Shown here: positions 1-7,391 of the stretch, in pieces
Layout of the letters: each line of letters opens with the position of its first letter
Position numbering within the stretch: the first letter of the stretch is position 1
Made by a program: the position numbers and the translations under genes
The notes under the pieces: model-generated
Database searches by the model: none
What the model saw: only the letters and a program-made list of their open reading frames with translations
Told to the model about the DNA's origin: nothing
Assembly: GCA_028876335.1 (NCBI GenBank)
Contig: JAGWSG010000107.1
Coordinates: 1-36,037, forward strand
DNA from: Acidobacteriota bacterium
GTDB lineage: Bacteria; Acidobacteriota; Terriglobia; Terriglobales; Acidobacteriaceae
Reading direction: 5' to 3'
DNA length: 36,037 bases

Positions 1-761
1 GGGTAGATTTTGAGGGTTGCGTTTTTAAGCAGCTTGGCCTGGAGCTCAGAGGCGGCCTTGTAGGGAACCACCTGATCGTCATCGCCCTGCATGACGAGTG
101 TGGGCACAGTGATGGATTTCAGATCTTCCGTCTGGTCGGTTTCAGAGAAGGCCTTGATGCCTTCATAGTGGGCCAGAGCGCTGCCCATCATTCCCTGACG
201 CCACCAGTTGCGAATGATTCCTTCAGAGGGTTTGGCGCCGGGGCGATTGAATCCATAGAACGGGCCGGTGGGTACGTCGAGGAAGAACTGCGCGCGGTTA
301 GCGGCGAGGGCTGCGCGGAAGCTGTCGAAGACTTCGAGAGGCGTGCCGTCCGGATTGTCCGGGGTTTTGAGCATGAGCGGGGGAACGGCGGCGATGAGGA
401 CCGCCTTGGCAACGCGGCCCTGTGGCTGGCCATGTTTGGCGACGTAGCGGGTAACTTCACCGCCTCCAGTGGAGTGGCCGATGTGGATGGCGTTTTTCAG
501 ATCCAGGTGCTCGGCGACGGCAGAGGCGTCGGCGGCGTAGTGATCCATATCGTGCCCGGTGTCGACCTGCGAGGAGCGGCCGTGACCGCGGCGGTCATGC
601 GCGATGACGCGATAGCCGTTGGCGAGAAAGAAGAGCATCTGGTTGTCCCAGTCGTCGGACGACAGGGGCCAGCCGTGATGGAACATGATGGGCTGAGCGC
701 TCTTCGGGCCCCAGTCTTTAAAGAAAATCTGCACGCCGTCTTTGGTTGTGACCATTGGCAT
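1..761 (-). CDS. Alpha/beta hydrolase, non-heme chloroperoxidase/esterase type (partial, C-terminus cut by window edge)
   Basis: The minus strand reads from ATG at 761 to the window edge without a stop, giving about 253 residues. The N-terminus [18 protein letters not shown] is followed by [14 protein letters not shown] (oxyanion-hole HG region), [11 protein letters not shown] and the nucleophile elbow GHSTGGG (GxSxG serine). The acid-residue region is [10 protein letters not shown]. This set is typical of the cofactor-free haloperoxidase/arylesterase subfamily of alpha/beta hydrolases, usually about 270-280 residues. The catalytic histidine near the C-terminus is therefore just outside the window. 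The family members are cytoplasmic hydrolases with esterase and incidental perhydrolase activity; the true substrate cannot be told from sequence. It lies downstream of the LytTR regulator on the same strand with a 215-base gap, so it is not clearly in the same operon. Confidence 0.9.
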   Translation of the reverse strand, partial: MPMVTTKDGVQIFFKDWGPKSAQPIMFHHGWPLSSDDWDNQMLFFLANGYRVIAHDRRGHGRSSQVDTGHDMDHYAADASAVAEHLDLKNAIHIGHSTGGGEVTRYVAKHGQPQGRVAKAVLIAAVPPLMLKTPDNPDGTPLEVFDSFRAALAANRAQFFLDVPTGPFYGFNRPGAKPSEGIIRNWWRQGMMGSALAHYEGIKAFSETDQTEDLKSITVPTLVMQGDDDQVVPYKAASELQAKLLKNATLKIY

Positions 762-976
762 AGTGATCTCTCCGATCTTTTGTTGTGAGGTGACTGAATT
801 CGGCCTGATTAATAGCAGGGAAGTTGATTGGCCGATGCGATTGGGGATGAGTACCGCGTAGTCAGAATGAGTCTGCCACTTCTTTGTCTGTGCGTTGGAT
901 TCTACGCCGCCCGGGAAGGATTCAACGTGAAAGCGAGGCAAAAAAGCGTGCTGGCTTTGGGATAGGCTGTGCGGGA

Positions 977-1789
977 CTAGAGGTTGAACAGCTCGCGGAG
1001 GCGCTTGGTTTGCGCGCGGCTGACGGGGATTTCGGTTTGCTGCTTGTCATTCATGCGGAGCTGGTATGTGGACTTGAACCAAGGCACTACTTCGCGAATG
1101 TGGTTGATGTTAACGACGAAGCCGCGGTGCGCACGCCAGAAGCGAGTCGGGTCGAGCTGCTCAAGAAGCTCTTCAAGAGTGCGGCACTTGGAGTGGCCCT
1201 CAAAGCTTTGTGTGACGACGCGGATGACACCTTCGTCGATGGCAGCGAAGCAGATGTCTGCCTGATCGACGAGTAGAAGACGGCTTTGAGCCTGGACAAT
1301 GAGGCGGGCGGGTTGGGTGGTCTGCGGGCGGTTAAGGAGCTTAAGCAGAGCGTCGATCTGAGGATCCTGCATCGCACCCTGCGCGCCTTTCCCATTTGTG
1401 CTGCCGTTCATGCGGGCGCGGACGCGTTCGAGTGCCTGTTCGACACGGGTCCGGTCAAAGGGCTTGAGCAGATAATCGACAGCGTTCACATCGAAGGCGC
1501 GGACGGCGTACTGATCGTATGCGGTGGCGAAGACGAATTGCGGCAGCGGATCGGCGTCGGGGCCCTGAGCTTTTTCGACGAGGCGCTTGATGACCTGGAA
1601 GCCGTCGAGGCCGGGCATCTGGACGTCGAGGAAAACGAGATCGGGATGGTGCTCCTCGATGAGATTGACGGCTTCAATTCCGTTTGCTCCCTGGGCGAGT
1701 ACGTCAATGTCACCAACCTGATCGAGCAAGTACTTGAGCTCGTCGCGTGCCAGTTGTTCGTCATCGATGATGAGGGCCGAGAGGGTCAT
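977..1789 (-). CDS. LytTR-family response regulator (receiver plus LytTR DNA-binding domain)
   Basis: This is a 270-residue two-domain response regulator. Residues 1-120 form a receiver domain: acidic pair D9-D10, phospho-acceptor D55 in FLDVQMPG, the Thr/Ala region [13 protein letters not shown], and K108 in YLLKPF. A Gln/Gly-rich linker leads to a LytTR DNA-binding domain (about 165-268), with the typical [15 protein letters not shown] and the C-terminal [12 protein letters not shown]. Family members are activated by phosphorylation from a LytS/YehU-type histidine kinase and bind promoter repeats. No kinase gene is adjacent here, so its partner is elsewhere or this is an orphan regulator. 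ATG start at 1789. The next gene upstream on the strand is a zinc-ribbon membrane protein 132 bases away. Confidence 0.95.
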   Translation of the reverse strand: MTLSALIIDDEQLARDELKYLLDQVGDIDVLAQGANGIEAVNLIEEHHPDLVFLDVQMPGLDGFQVIKRLVEKAQGPDADPLPQFVFATAYDQYAVRAFDVNAVDYLLKPFDRTRVEQALERVRARMNGSTNGKGAQGAMQDPQIDALLKLLNRPQTTQPARLIVQAQSRLLLVDQADICFAAIDEGVIRVVTQSFEGHSKCRTLEELLEQLDPTRFWRAHRGFVVNINHIREVVPWFKSTYQLRMNDKQQTEIPVSRAQTKRLRELFNL

Positions 1790-1921
1790 GCCTTTGGAAA
1801 TTGTAGAACGCTGAAGGCAGTTTAGGGTTCAGAGAATAGAGACTCGGGCGCAACGGACGAGAGAACCAGGCAGGAGTTTTGCGGAGAACCGAGGCAGAGA
1901 AAAGTACGGCAAAAAGGGGGC

Positions 1922-2455
1922 TTATTCGCCCATCACTCGGAGCCGCGTGGGCACGTGGTCACGGGTAATTTCATGGCCGCAGCGGGTACAGAACTGATCT
2001 GTTCCGCGGACGGTGCGGTAGCAGTTGCCGCAGCTTGCTGTGAGCTGGTAGTTGCATTGCGGGCAGAAGTGGAAGTCACTCTGCACGTGGGTGCTGCAGG
2101 CCGGGCAGCGGGAAACCTCTGACTGGCGAAGGAGGAAGTACAGAACGGCGCCAATGCCGGCGGGCATGACCAGGCACACCAGCATCCAGAAGCGAGAGCT
2201 CATGGCTCGGCGCGGTGCATCTTTGCTGATGTAGCCGACCATCAGGAAGTAGAGCGCTACGAGCACGCCCCACGAAAGATTGAAGTAAATGCGGAAGCCG
2301 ATGGGAGGCGTGTGGTGATGCGGCTGATTCGGTAGAACTAGCCACAGGTAGTACTCCACAAGCGTGAAAGAGGCGACGGCCAGCAGGATAGACCACGCCG
2401 GTACCAGCTTGGCGTCTTCATTCATAGTGATGGACTGTGGATACTTCATGTTCAT
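1922..2455 (-). CDS. Membrane protein with C-terminal double zinc ribbon
   Basis: This 177-residue protein has three predicted membrane helices (about 20-40, 58-76 and 88-109) followed by a cytosolic-type tail with two zinc ribbons. The first uses C117/C120/C131/C134 (CPAC...CPQC) and the second C142/C145/C156/C159 (CGNC...CTRC). The second helix pair resembles the short PLDc_N-like membrane segment often seen before zinc ribbons. No specific function is recognisable. Such proteins are usually annotated as zinc-ribbon domain-containing proteins and may mediate protein or nucleic-acid contacts at the membrane. A His-rich loop (HHH at 46-48) lies between helices 1 and 2. The start could be the first ATG (2455) or the ATG two codons later; neither has a strong Shine-Dalgarno sequence. 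Confidence 0.8.
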   Translation of the reverse strand: MNMKYPQSITMNEDAKLVPAWSILLAVASFTLVEYYLWLVLPNQPHHHTPPIGFRIYFNLSWGVLVALYFLMVGYISKDAPRRAMSSRFWMLVCLVMPAGIGAVLYFLLRQSEVSRCPACSTHVQSDFHFCPQCNYQLTASCGNCYRTVRGTDQFCTRCGHEITRDHVPTRLRVMGE

Positions 2456-2570
2456 TGTGCGTACAGCTTTTTAACCAACCGTGGAGGTACGGTTAAGAAT
2501 ACCGCTGCTTGGTGGACGCTGCAATTGTTCAGTAAGTTGCGTGGTGACGAAGGAAACTTTTGGGTGATCC

Positions 2571-2975
2571 CTAGGACCGGCGGCGCAGCCAACCTGCCAG
2601 CACAACGGCGCCCAGGACGGCGGCCGCAAAAAAGAAGATCAGCAGGCTCAATTGCAAGGTCAGCCCGGTAGTACGCTGGTCGTCAAGAAGGATGTCACCA
2701 GCCCACCAGATGAGTGGTGCGAGCAGGACGAGCAACACCAGAGCGGCTGCCACGGCGATGGCACGGGTCTTCTTACGGAAGGCCTTTTGGTCCTGCATGA
2801 CGCCCATGGAGGCCATAACAACACGGCGCGTTTGCTGCGCGACGGCACGTTCGTGCCCGGCCTGACCACCTGCCAGAGCTGTTACGAAATCGCCTTGTGT
2901 CTTGTTTTCGTCCTGCTGCATCGCTGTATCCACACTGCCGCCGACAGCCCGGACATCTGCGCCGGCTACGGTCAC
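2571..2975 (-). CDS. Small two-helix membrane protein coupled to the ECF sigma factor
   Basis: This 134-residue protein has a hydrophilic N-terminal part of about 65 residues and two C-terminal transmembrane helices (about 72-92 and 104-126), ending RRRS. It starts at a GTG whose last two bases form the TGA stop of the upstream sigma factor (GTGA overlap at 2972-2975), which suggests translational coupling. An ATG 18 codons in is a less well placed alternative. The position directly behind a sigma factor is where an anti-sigma factor would lie. The sequence has no HxxxCxxC zinc anti-sigma motif, so that role is only inference from context. I do not recognise the family. Confidence 0.7.
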   Translation of the reverse strand: MTVAGADVRAVGGSVDTAMQQDENKTQGDFVTALAGGQAGHERAVAQQTRRVVMASMGVMQDQKAFRKKTRAIAVAAALVLLVLLAPLIWWAGDILLDDQRTTGLTLQLSLLIFFFAAAVLGAVVLAGWLRRRS

Positions 2976-3628
2976 ACACGCTCCAGCCGATGTTGCTGGC
3001 TGTGTTCCAGATAAGGCTTCATCGCGTTCAAACCACGATACAACCGGGACTTCACTGTGGAAAGGGGGGCACGCGTAACTTTAGCGATTTCGTCGAGGGA
3101 AAGTTCTTCATGGAAGCGCAGGATGAGCACTTCGCGATACAGGGTATCTAACTTGAGCAGCGCTGTAGCAACTTCCTTGCGATCTTCCACGCTGGACATG
3201 CGTTCGAACGGACTGGGCTGCTCGTCCGGCACTTCATAGGAAATAGGACGGTCTTCACCGTCGCCAACTTCAAACAGCTCATCCAAGCTGGCCATGGTGC
3301 GCTTGCGTTTGAGGTCAATGAGCATGTTGCGCGCTATGGTGAAAAGCCAAGTTTCAAAACGGGACTTGCCGTTGAACTGACCGCCGCGTGTCATTACGCG
3401 CATCCAGACTTCCTGGAAAAGGTCGTCTGCGGTCTCGCGATCACCGGTGAGATACATGAGGTAGCGCATGAGGCGATGCTGGTAGCGTACGATCAGCTCG
3501 TCCAACAGGCCAGGTTCCTGCCTCTTTAGCCCCTCAGCAATGGCCAGGCTCTCTTGCCGCACAAGCAGTTCGGCATCTGCGGCGGAGCTTTTGGCGAAGA
3601 GAGAACGAAGAATGGCAACTGTACCCAT
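2972..3628 (-). CDS. ECF-type RNA polymerase sigma factor (sigma-70 family)
   Basis: This 218-residue protein has sigma region 2 at about 45-112 (YQHRLMRYLMYLTGDRETADDLFQ, then RFETWLFTIARNMLIDLKRKR, the core-binding and -10 recognition helix). Sigma region 4 is at about 155-212, with the helix-turn-helix LSLDEIAKVTRAPLSTVKSRLYRG for -35 recognition. Regions 1 and 3 are absent, as in extracytoplasmic-function sigma factors. The N-terminal 25 residues are extra and poorly conserved. It directs core RNA polymerase to a specific regulon; the regulon cannot be inferred. The stop codon overlaps the start of the following membrane-protein gene. ATG start at 3628, with an AT-rich region upstream (3629-3700) that probably holds its own promoter. 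Confidence 0.95.
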   Translation of the reverse strand: MGTVAILRSLFAKSSAADAELLVRQESLAIAEGLKRQEPGLLDELIVRYQHRLMRYLMYLTGDRETADDLFQEVWMRVMTRGGQFNGKSRFETWLFTIARNMLIDLKRKRTMASLDELFEVGDGEDRPISYEVPDEQPSPFERMSSVEDRKEVATALLKLDTLYREVLILRFHEELSLDEIAKVTRAPLSTVKSRLYRGLNAMKPYLEHSQQHRLERV

Positions 3629-3791
3629 ACGTGTTCAATTAGACGCGAAATTTGCAATGCAAGTCGCATAAAGTGAGAATTTTGCCTATTTTTTCTGACG
3701 AGATGTAACGGGCGTCACAGTAGTGCCCTCAAAAAGGTGCCCAGAGGGTCTTTTTGGCGAGGACCGGGCGGTGTTTGGGCAGTTTTCCGGG

Positions 3792-4562
3792 TCAGTCGAG
3801 ATGTTCGAGGTCTGCGAAATTGTTCTCTTTTGATGGTCGGCTGGACCGCCTGTTCTTTGCTGCAGTTTTCTCACCGCGTTTGCGGCGAGCGGCGGTGATG
3901 GCTTCTTCGACGACATGGGCTACGCGCTTTTGGCGACTGCCAGCGGACTGGTAGTAAAAAACTCCGAAGAGATGATTGCGGCGCTGAGTGGGGGTCATGG
4001 CAGCCCAGCCCTCGTGAGCGAGCGGCTGTTGGTCAAAGGCGACGCGCAGGATGGGCGGCAGTTCGTGCTCGCCTTCCATGGTGAGTATAAGGCGCTCGGC
4101 CATCTGCTCTGCCCGTTTCAGCCGTGATTCAGCGCTTTTTGGTTCGGCGACCCAGGCGCCGATGCCTTTGATGTAGGAAGGCGGCAGGGCTTCAAACCAT
4201 TTGCGCAATGCACGCTCGGATTTGAAGATGTCTGCCAGCTCTTTTGGCAGGGGATGTTCCGCACGTTTGGCCATGTCTGGCTCGAGACGCAGGGTGACCT
4301 TGTCACCGGGGCGGGCTTTGGCGCCAGCCTGCATTTTCTTGTTCACGAGGAGGGTCAGGCCCTGGCCTTTGGGTCCGGGAAAGAGCGAGGTGGAGAAGGC
4401 GAAGCCGTTGATGGTGCCGTGGACACGGCGGCCACCCCAGCCGGGCCAGGCTTTCTTAAGGTCGACCGGGATGCGGGCGATAACCCAAGCCAGGCTGTTG
4501 CCCGTAGACTCGAGGGGCGCTTTGAAGGATTTGCCGGGTGGCTTGCCTCCGGACTCTGCCAT
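3792..4562 (-). CDS. YdeI/OmpD-associated family protein with DUF1905 domain
   Basis: This 256-residue protein has an N-terminal DUF1905-like beta-barrel domain (about 12-98: AWVIARIPVDLKKAWPGWG, VHGTINGFAFSTSLFP, the GxGLTLLVNKKM strand, PGDKVTLRLEPD). The C-terminal half belongs to the bacteriocin-protection YdeI/OmpD-associated family (about 110-230: LADIFKSERALRKWFEALPPS, the AW...AESRLKRAE helix, MTPTQRRNHLFGVFYYQSAGSRQKRV). The basic C-terminal tail (RRKRGEKTAAKNRRSSRPSK) is unstructured. In enterobacteria relatives are linked to peptide and bacteriocin resistance, but the biochemical role is unknown. It stands alone on the minus strand, 163 bases upstream of the sigma factor gene. ATG start at 4562. 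Confidence 0.85.
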   Translation of the reverse strand: MAESGGKPPGKSFKAPLESTGNSLAWVIARIPVDLKKAWPGWGGRRVHGTINGFAFSTSLFPGPKGQGLTLLVNKKMQAGAKARPGDKVTLRLEPDMAKRAEHPLPKELADIFKSERALRKWFEALPPSYIKGIGAWVAEPKSAESRLKRAEQMAERLILTMEGEHELPPILRVAFDQQPLAHEGWAAMTPTQRRNHLFGVFYYQSAGSRQKRVAHVVEEAITAARRKRGEKTAAKNRRSSRPSKENNFADLEHLD

Positions 4563-4655
4563 GCGATGACTATAGCGCGTGCTCCGTGTTCCTCAACTCA
4601 CAAAGCCAGGACCTGGTTGATCGTGGTGGCGGATTGGTTGTGGCCAAGAAGTGCG

Positions 4656-4687
4656 AAGGCCTGCACCCTTGATTGAGTGCAGGCCTT
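4656..4687 (-). terminator. Rho-independent-like terminator hairpin behind the kelch gene
   Basis: A perfect 11-bp stem (aaggcctgcac at 4656-4666, gtgcaggcctt at 4677-4687) with a 10-base loop lies 78 bases past the stop of the kelch lipoprotein gene. On the minus strand it is followed by a weak TT run; on the plus strand by TTTT. It may act in both directions, but only the minus strand has a gene ending here. Confidence 0.7.
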
Positions 4688-4764
4688 TTCGTGTTTCGTG
4701 GATCCGGCGATACTGGTTCTGCAGCAGAGTCCAGACGCGCAGGGGGCTTTGTGCAACCAGCAGG

Positions 4765-6144
4765 TTACTTATACAACTCTGCGCTAGAGAGTGAGCTGCT
4801 GTTACCTTCCCCTCCAGCCATCAACACTGAACCGTCGTTCAGCAGAGTTGCGGTTCCAAAATACCTGGCATCGGTCATGCTCCCGGTGGTGGTAAATGTC
4901 CCTGCCACTGGGTCATAGAGCTCAGCACTCGAGAGCAGAGAGCTGTTGCCAAATCCTCCTGCGACGAGCACCACACCGCCGGGCAAGGTAGTGGCGGTTT
5001 GGAAATATCGGGCATCCGTCATGCTCCCGGTTGCAGTAAATGTTCCGGCTGAGGGGTCATACAGTTCTGCACTCGACATAGTCGCGCCGTTGAATCCCCC
5101 TGCGATAAGCACCTTTCCGTTATTCAACATGGTTGCGGTCTGGGCAGCCCTGGCAGCGGTCATGCTTCCAGTGGCGGTAAAGGTCCCGGTTGAGGGGTCA
5201 TACAGTTCTGCGCTCGACAGAAAGGCGCTAGTCCCTTCTCCTCCAGCGATGAGGACGTTACCGTCGGCCAACAAAGTTGCCGTCGCAACAAACCTGGCAG
5301 CGGTCATGCTTCCGGTGGCGGTAAAGGTCCCGGTTGAGGGGTCATACAGTTCCGCACTGGACAGGAATCCGCTAGTCCCTTCTCCTCCCGCGATGAGGAC
5401 GTTACCGTTGGCCAACAAAGTTGCCGTCGCAACAAACCTGGCGTCTGTCATGCTTCCGGTGACGGTAAAGGTCCCGGTTGAGGGGTCATACAGTTCCGCA
5501 CTGGAAAGGTATCCGCCACTCCCTTCTCCTCCTGCGATAAGGACCTTTCCGTTGGCCAACAGGGTTGCTGTTGCAAGCCACCTGGCGTCTGTCATGCTTC
5601 CGGTGACGGTAAAGGTCCCGGTTGAGGGGTCATACAGTTCCGCACTGGACAGGAATCCGCCACTCCCTTCTCCTCCTGCGATAAGGACCTTTCCGTTGGC
5701 CAACAGGGTTGCCGTCGCGCCATACCGTGCGTCCGCCATGCTTCCGGTTGCGGCGAAAGTGCCGGAGTAGACCGTGATGGCAAGATTGGTCGAGGCAGTG
5801 TTGCTAACATTCCAGGCGGTCACTTTGTAGTTGGTGGTTGGGCTGGCGGCAGTCGGTGTTCCGCTTATCACACCGGAGTTGATACCCAACACCAGGCCTG
5901 CTGGCAGGGTATCGGCTGCGAAGTGATTCACCAAGGAGCTGGTGGTGGGAGTGTTATTCGTGATTTGATTGCCCACCCAGTAGGAAGCGGGATTGTTGCT
6001 GTAGCTCAACGTAAGATTGGATGACCCTGCCCCACTTCCGTATCCATTGCCAGTGGTTTGCATTCCGGCTTTGCCACAAGCAGTCAGCCAGACTGACATT
6101 GTGCACAGCGCCACCCAGAAGCCCATGCGTCGTAATGTGACCAT
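4765..6144 (-). CDS. Kelch-repeat lipoprotein with N-terminal putative Ig domain
   Basis: This 459-residue exported lipoprotein starts at the ATG at 6144, chosen because AGGGGGA sits 3-5 bases upstream; an earlier ATG at 6174 has no such site. The signal peptide (MVTLRRMGFWVALCTMSVWLTAC) ends in lipobox L20-T-A-C23. Residues about 43-127 form a putative Ig (He_PIG-like) domain with the typical LPAGLVLGINSGVISGTPT. From residue 128 to the end there are seven kelch repeats of 45-48 residues, each GTF-x-x-TGSM-x-x-AR ... NGxVLIAGG ... SSAELYDP, predicting a complete seven-bladed beta-propeller. It should be anchored in the envelope or exposed outside and bind protein or polysaccharide. No catalytic residues (such as the galactose oxidase Cys-Tyr pair) are evident. 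The gene ends with a hairpin terminator at 4656-4687. Confidence 0.9.
   Translation of the reverse strand: MVTLRRMGFWVALCTMSVWLTACGKAGMQTTGNGYGSGAGSSNLTLSYSNNPASYWVGNQITNNTPTTSSLVNHFAADTLPAGLVLGINSGVISGTPTAASPTTNYKVTAWNVSNTASTNLAITVYSGTFAATGSMADARYGATATLLANGKVLIAGGEGSGGFLSSAELYDPSTGTFTVTGSMTDARWLATATLLANGKVLIAGGEGSGGYLSSAELYDPSTGTFTVTGSMTDARFVATATLLANGNVLIAGGEGTSGFLSSAELYDPSTGTFTATGSMTAARFVATATLLADGNVLIAGGEGTSAFLSSAELYDPSTGTFTATGSMTAARAAQTATMLNNGKVLIAGGFNGATMSSAELYDPSAGTFTATGSMTDARYFQTATTLPGGVVLVAGGFGNSSLLSSAELYDPVAGTFTTTGSMTDARYFGTATLLNDGSVLMAGGEGNSSSLSSAELYK
4768..5763 (-). repeat. Seven tandem 135-144 bp coding repeats (kelch units)
   Basis: Counting from 5763 downwards, the units are 5763-5620, 5619-5476, 5475-5332, 5331-5188 (144 bp each), 5187-5047 (141 bp), 5046-4903 (144 bp) and 4902-4768 (135 bp, ending at the stop). 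Units 1-4 are close to identical at DNA level over long stretches, including synonymous positions, while units 5-7 are more diverged. The array is entirely coding and in frame. Confidence 0.92.
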
Positions 6145-6596
6145 AGTTCCCCCTAAGAGATAAATCGATTTCACAGCTACGTTCGCGGTCTTTTGTCAGG
6201 GTGTGAGATTTGAGTGCGGCGCAAGGATACTTCAGTTATATAGCTCCGTGCAACGGCAAATAATCAGGTTCTCTGGGTGTGTCATCAGTTTGCAAAACAG
6301 CCTCAACCAGAAAGAGAAACATGATCCTTTGCAGAATGGGTTTGGAAGCTACATATCGCAGGATAGTGAGCGGTCTCCGGTCATAGAAATGCCGACAGAT
6401 GGAGCTTCCCGTATGCGCTCTGGGATGAATTGCGCGCCGATTGTGTGCCTCACACAGGCAGAGCGAGTACTGGGTTGACAGAAGGAACGAACAGGGCGGG
6501 CAGCTCTGAAGCAGCGGTGGCCAGCAAATTAAGGCAGGCAGCTGAGGGGCGAGCAGTTCTCAAGATTTGGCACTCCCGACAACTACAATCAGCACT
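6145..6596. other. Divergent intergenic region, no gene seen
   Basis: About 450 bases lie between the divergently transcribed kelch lipoprotein and rRNA methyltransferase genes. The only feature I can support is the AGGGGGA ribosome-binding site of the kelch gene (6148-6154). The plus-strand reading frame 6203-6478 has no ribosome-binding site, no recognisable domain and odd composition, so I do not call it a gene. Promoters for both flanking genes must lie here, but no convincing -35/-10 pair was found. Confidence 0.6.
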
Positions 6597-7391
6597 ATGG
6601 ACGTTCTTTATGGCGTGCATTCGGTGGAAGAGGCTCTGCGGGCTGGGCGCCGCCGCTTTGACCATGTGCTGGTAGCACGCGAACGGCATGACGAGCGCAT
6701 CGCGGGATTGGTTGTGGCCTGCAAGCAGGCGGGCGTGCGCGTGCGGCAAGAGTCGCGCGAGCAACTGACACAGCTTGCCGGAACAGCCGCGCACCAGGGC
6801 GTGGTGGCCATGGTGCGTCCACAGGAAATGCTGGCGATTGAGGATCTGTTTGAGCCGTTAATGCCGGGCGCTGCGCGGCTTGTGCTGGCGCTGGATGGTG
6901 TGGAAGATCCGCAGAATCTTGGTGCGCTGTTGCGCGTGGCCGATGGCGCGGGAGTGGATGGCGTGGTACTGACGGAACGGCGGTCGGCACCCTTGAGTCC
7001 GGTGGCCGTGAAGACAAGTGCAGGAGCCGCGGAGCATTTACGCATTGCGCGGGTGGTAAACTTGGTACGGGCGCTGGAAGAGCTTAAGGAGCAGAATCTC
7101 TGGGTGATTGGACTGGATGAGCGCGGCACGGAGGATTACGACCGATTCGACTTTACGGGCAACTGCGTGCTGGTGCTGGGCCGTGAGGGAGCAGGACTGC
7201 ATGACCTGGTGAAGCGCACGTGCGATCATCTGCTGCGGATTCCGATGGCGGGCGGGGTGAGCTCGCTGAATGTGTCGACGGCGGGAGCGGTTGTGCTGTA
7301 TGAGGCGGCGAGACAGCGGCGTGCGAAGGCGGTTGGCGATGCGGCTCCCAGTGCGTCTAAGGCAAAGAAGCAGAAAGGCCTCGGTTCGTGA
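6597..7391 (+). CDS. rlmB: TrmH/SpoU-family 23S rRNA (guanosine-2'-O)-methyltransferase, RlmB type
   Basis: This is a 264-residue SPOUT methyltransferase. Residues 1-75 form the substrate-binding domain (MDVLYGVHSVEEALRAG ... AAHQGVVA). The knotted catalytic domain has motif 1 LDGVEDPQNLGALLR (99-113, with the conserved Asn at 108), motif 2 VLGREGAGL (193-201) and motif 3 IPMAGGVSSLNVSTAGAV (215-232). RlmB methylates the 2'-O of a guanosine in the 23S rRNA peptidyl-transferase region using S-adenosylmethionine. ATG at 6597 was chosen over an in-frame TTG at 6567 because family members begin just before the YGxHxVxEAL motif. The tail (243-264) is Lys/Ala-rich and probably disordered. The stop codon overlaps the GTG start of the next gene. 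Assignment to RlmB rather than another TrmH paralogue is by overall similarity. Confidence 0.92.
   Translation: MDVLYGVHSVEEALRAGRRRFDHVLVARERHDERIAGLVVACKQAGVRVRQESREQLTQLAGTAAHQGVVAMVRPQEMLAIEDLFEPLMPGAARLVLALDGVEDPQNLGALLRVADGAGVDGVVLTERRSAPLSPVAVKTSAGAAEHLRIARVVNLVRALEELKEQNLWVIGLDERGTEDYDRFDFTGNCVLVLGREGAGLHDLVKRTCDHLLRIPMAGGVSSLNVSTAGAVVLYEAARQRRAKAVGDAAPSASKAKKQKGLGS

Noticed and set aside
4768..5763. CRISPR-like or noncoding tandem repeat array
   Set aside because: The units are 141-144 bp, directly adjacent without spacers and in frame as kelch repeats.
4946..5770. 274-residue plus-strand reading frame opposite the kelch gene
   Set aside because: It is the antisense shadow of the repeats; the minus-strand frame has signal peptide, ribosome-binding site and kelch motifs.
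6203..6478. 91-residue plus-strand reading frame in the divergent intergenic region
   Set aside because: No ribosome-binding site, no domain, and composition unlike neighbouring proteins.
6475..6480. TTGACA as -35 box for rlmB
   Set aside because: No acceptable -10 sequence lies 16-18 bases downstream (sequence there is GC-rich).
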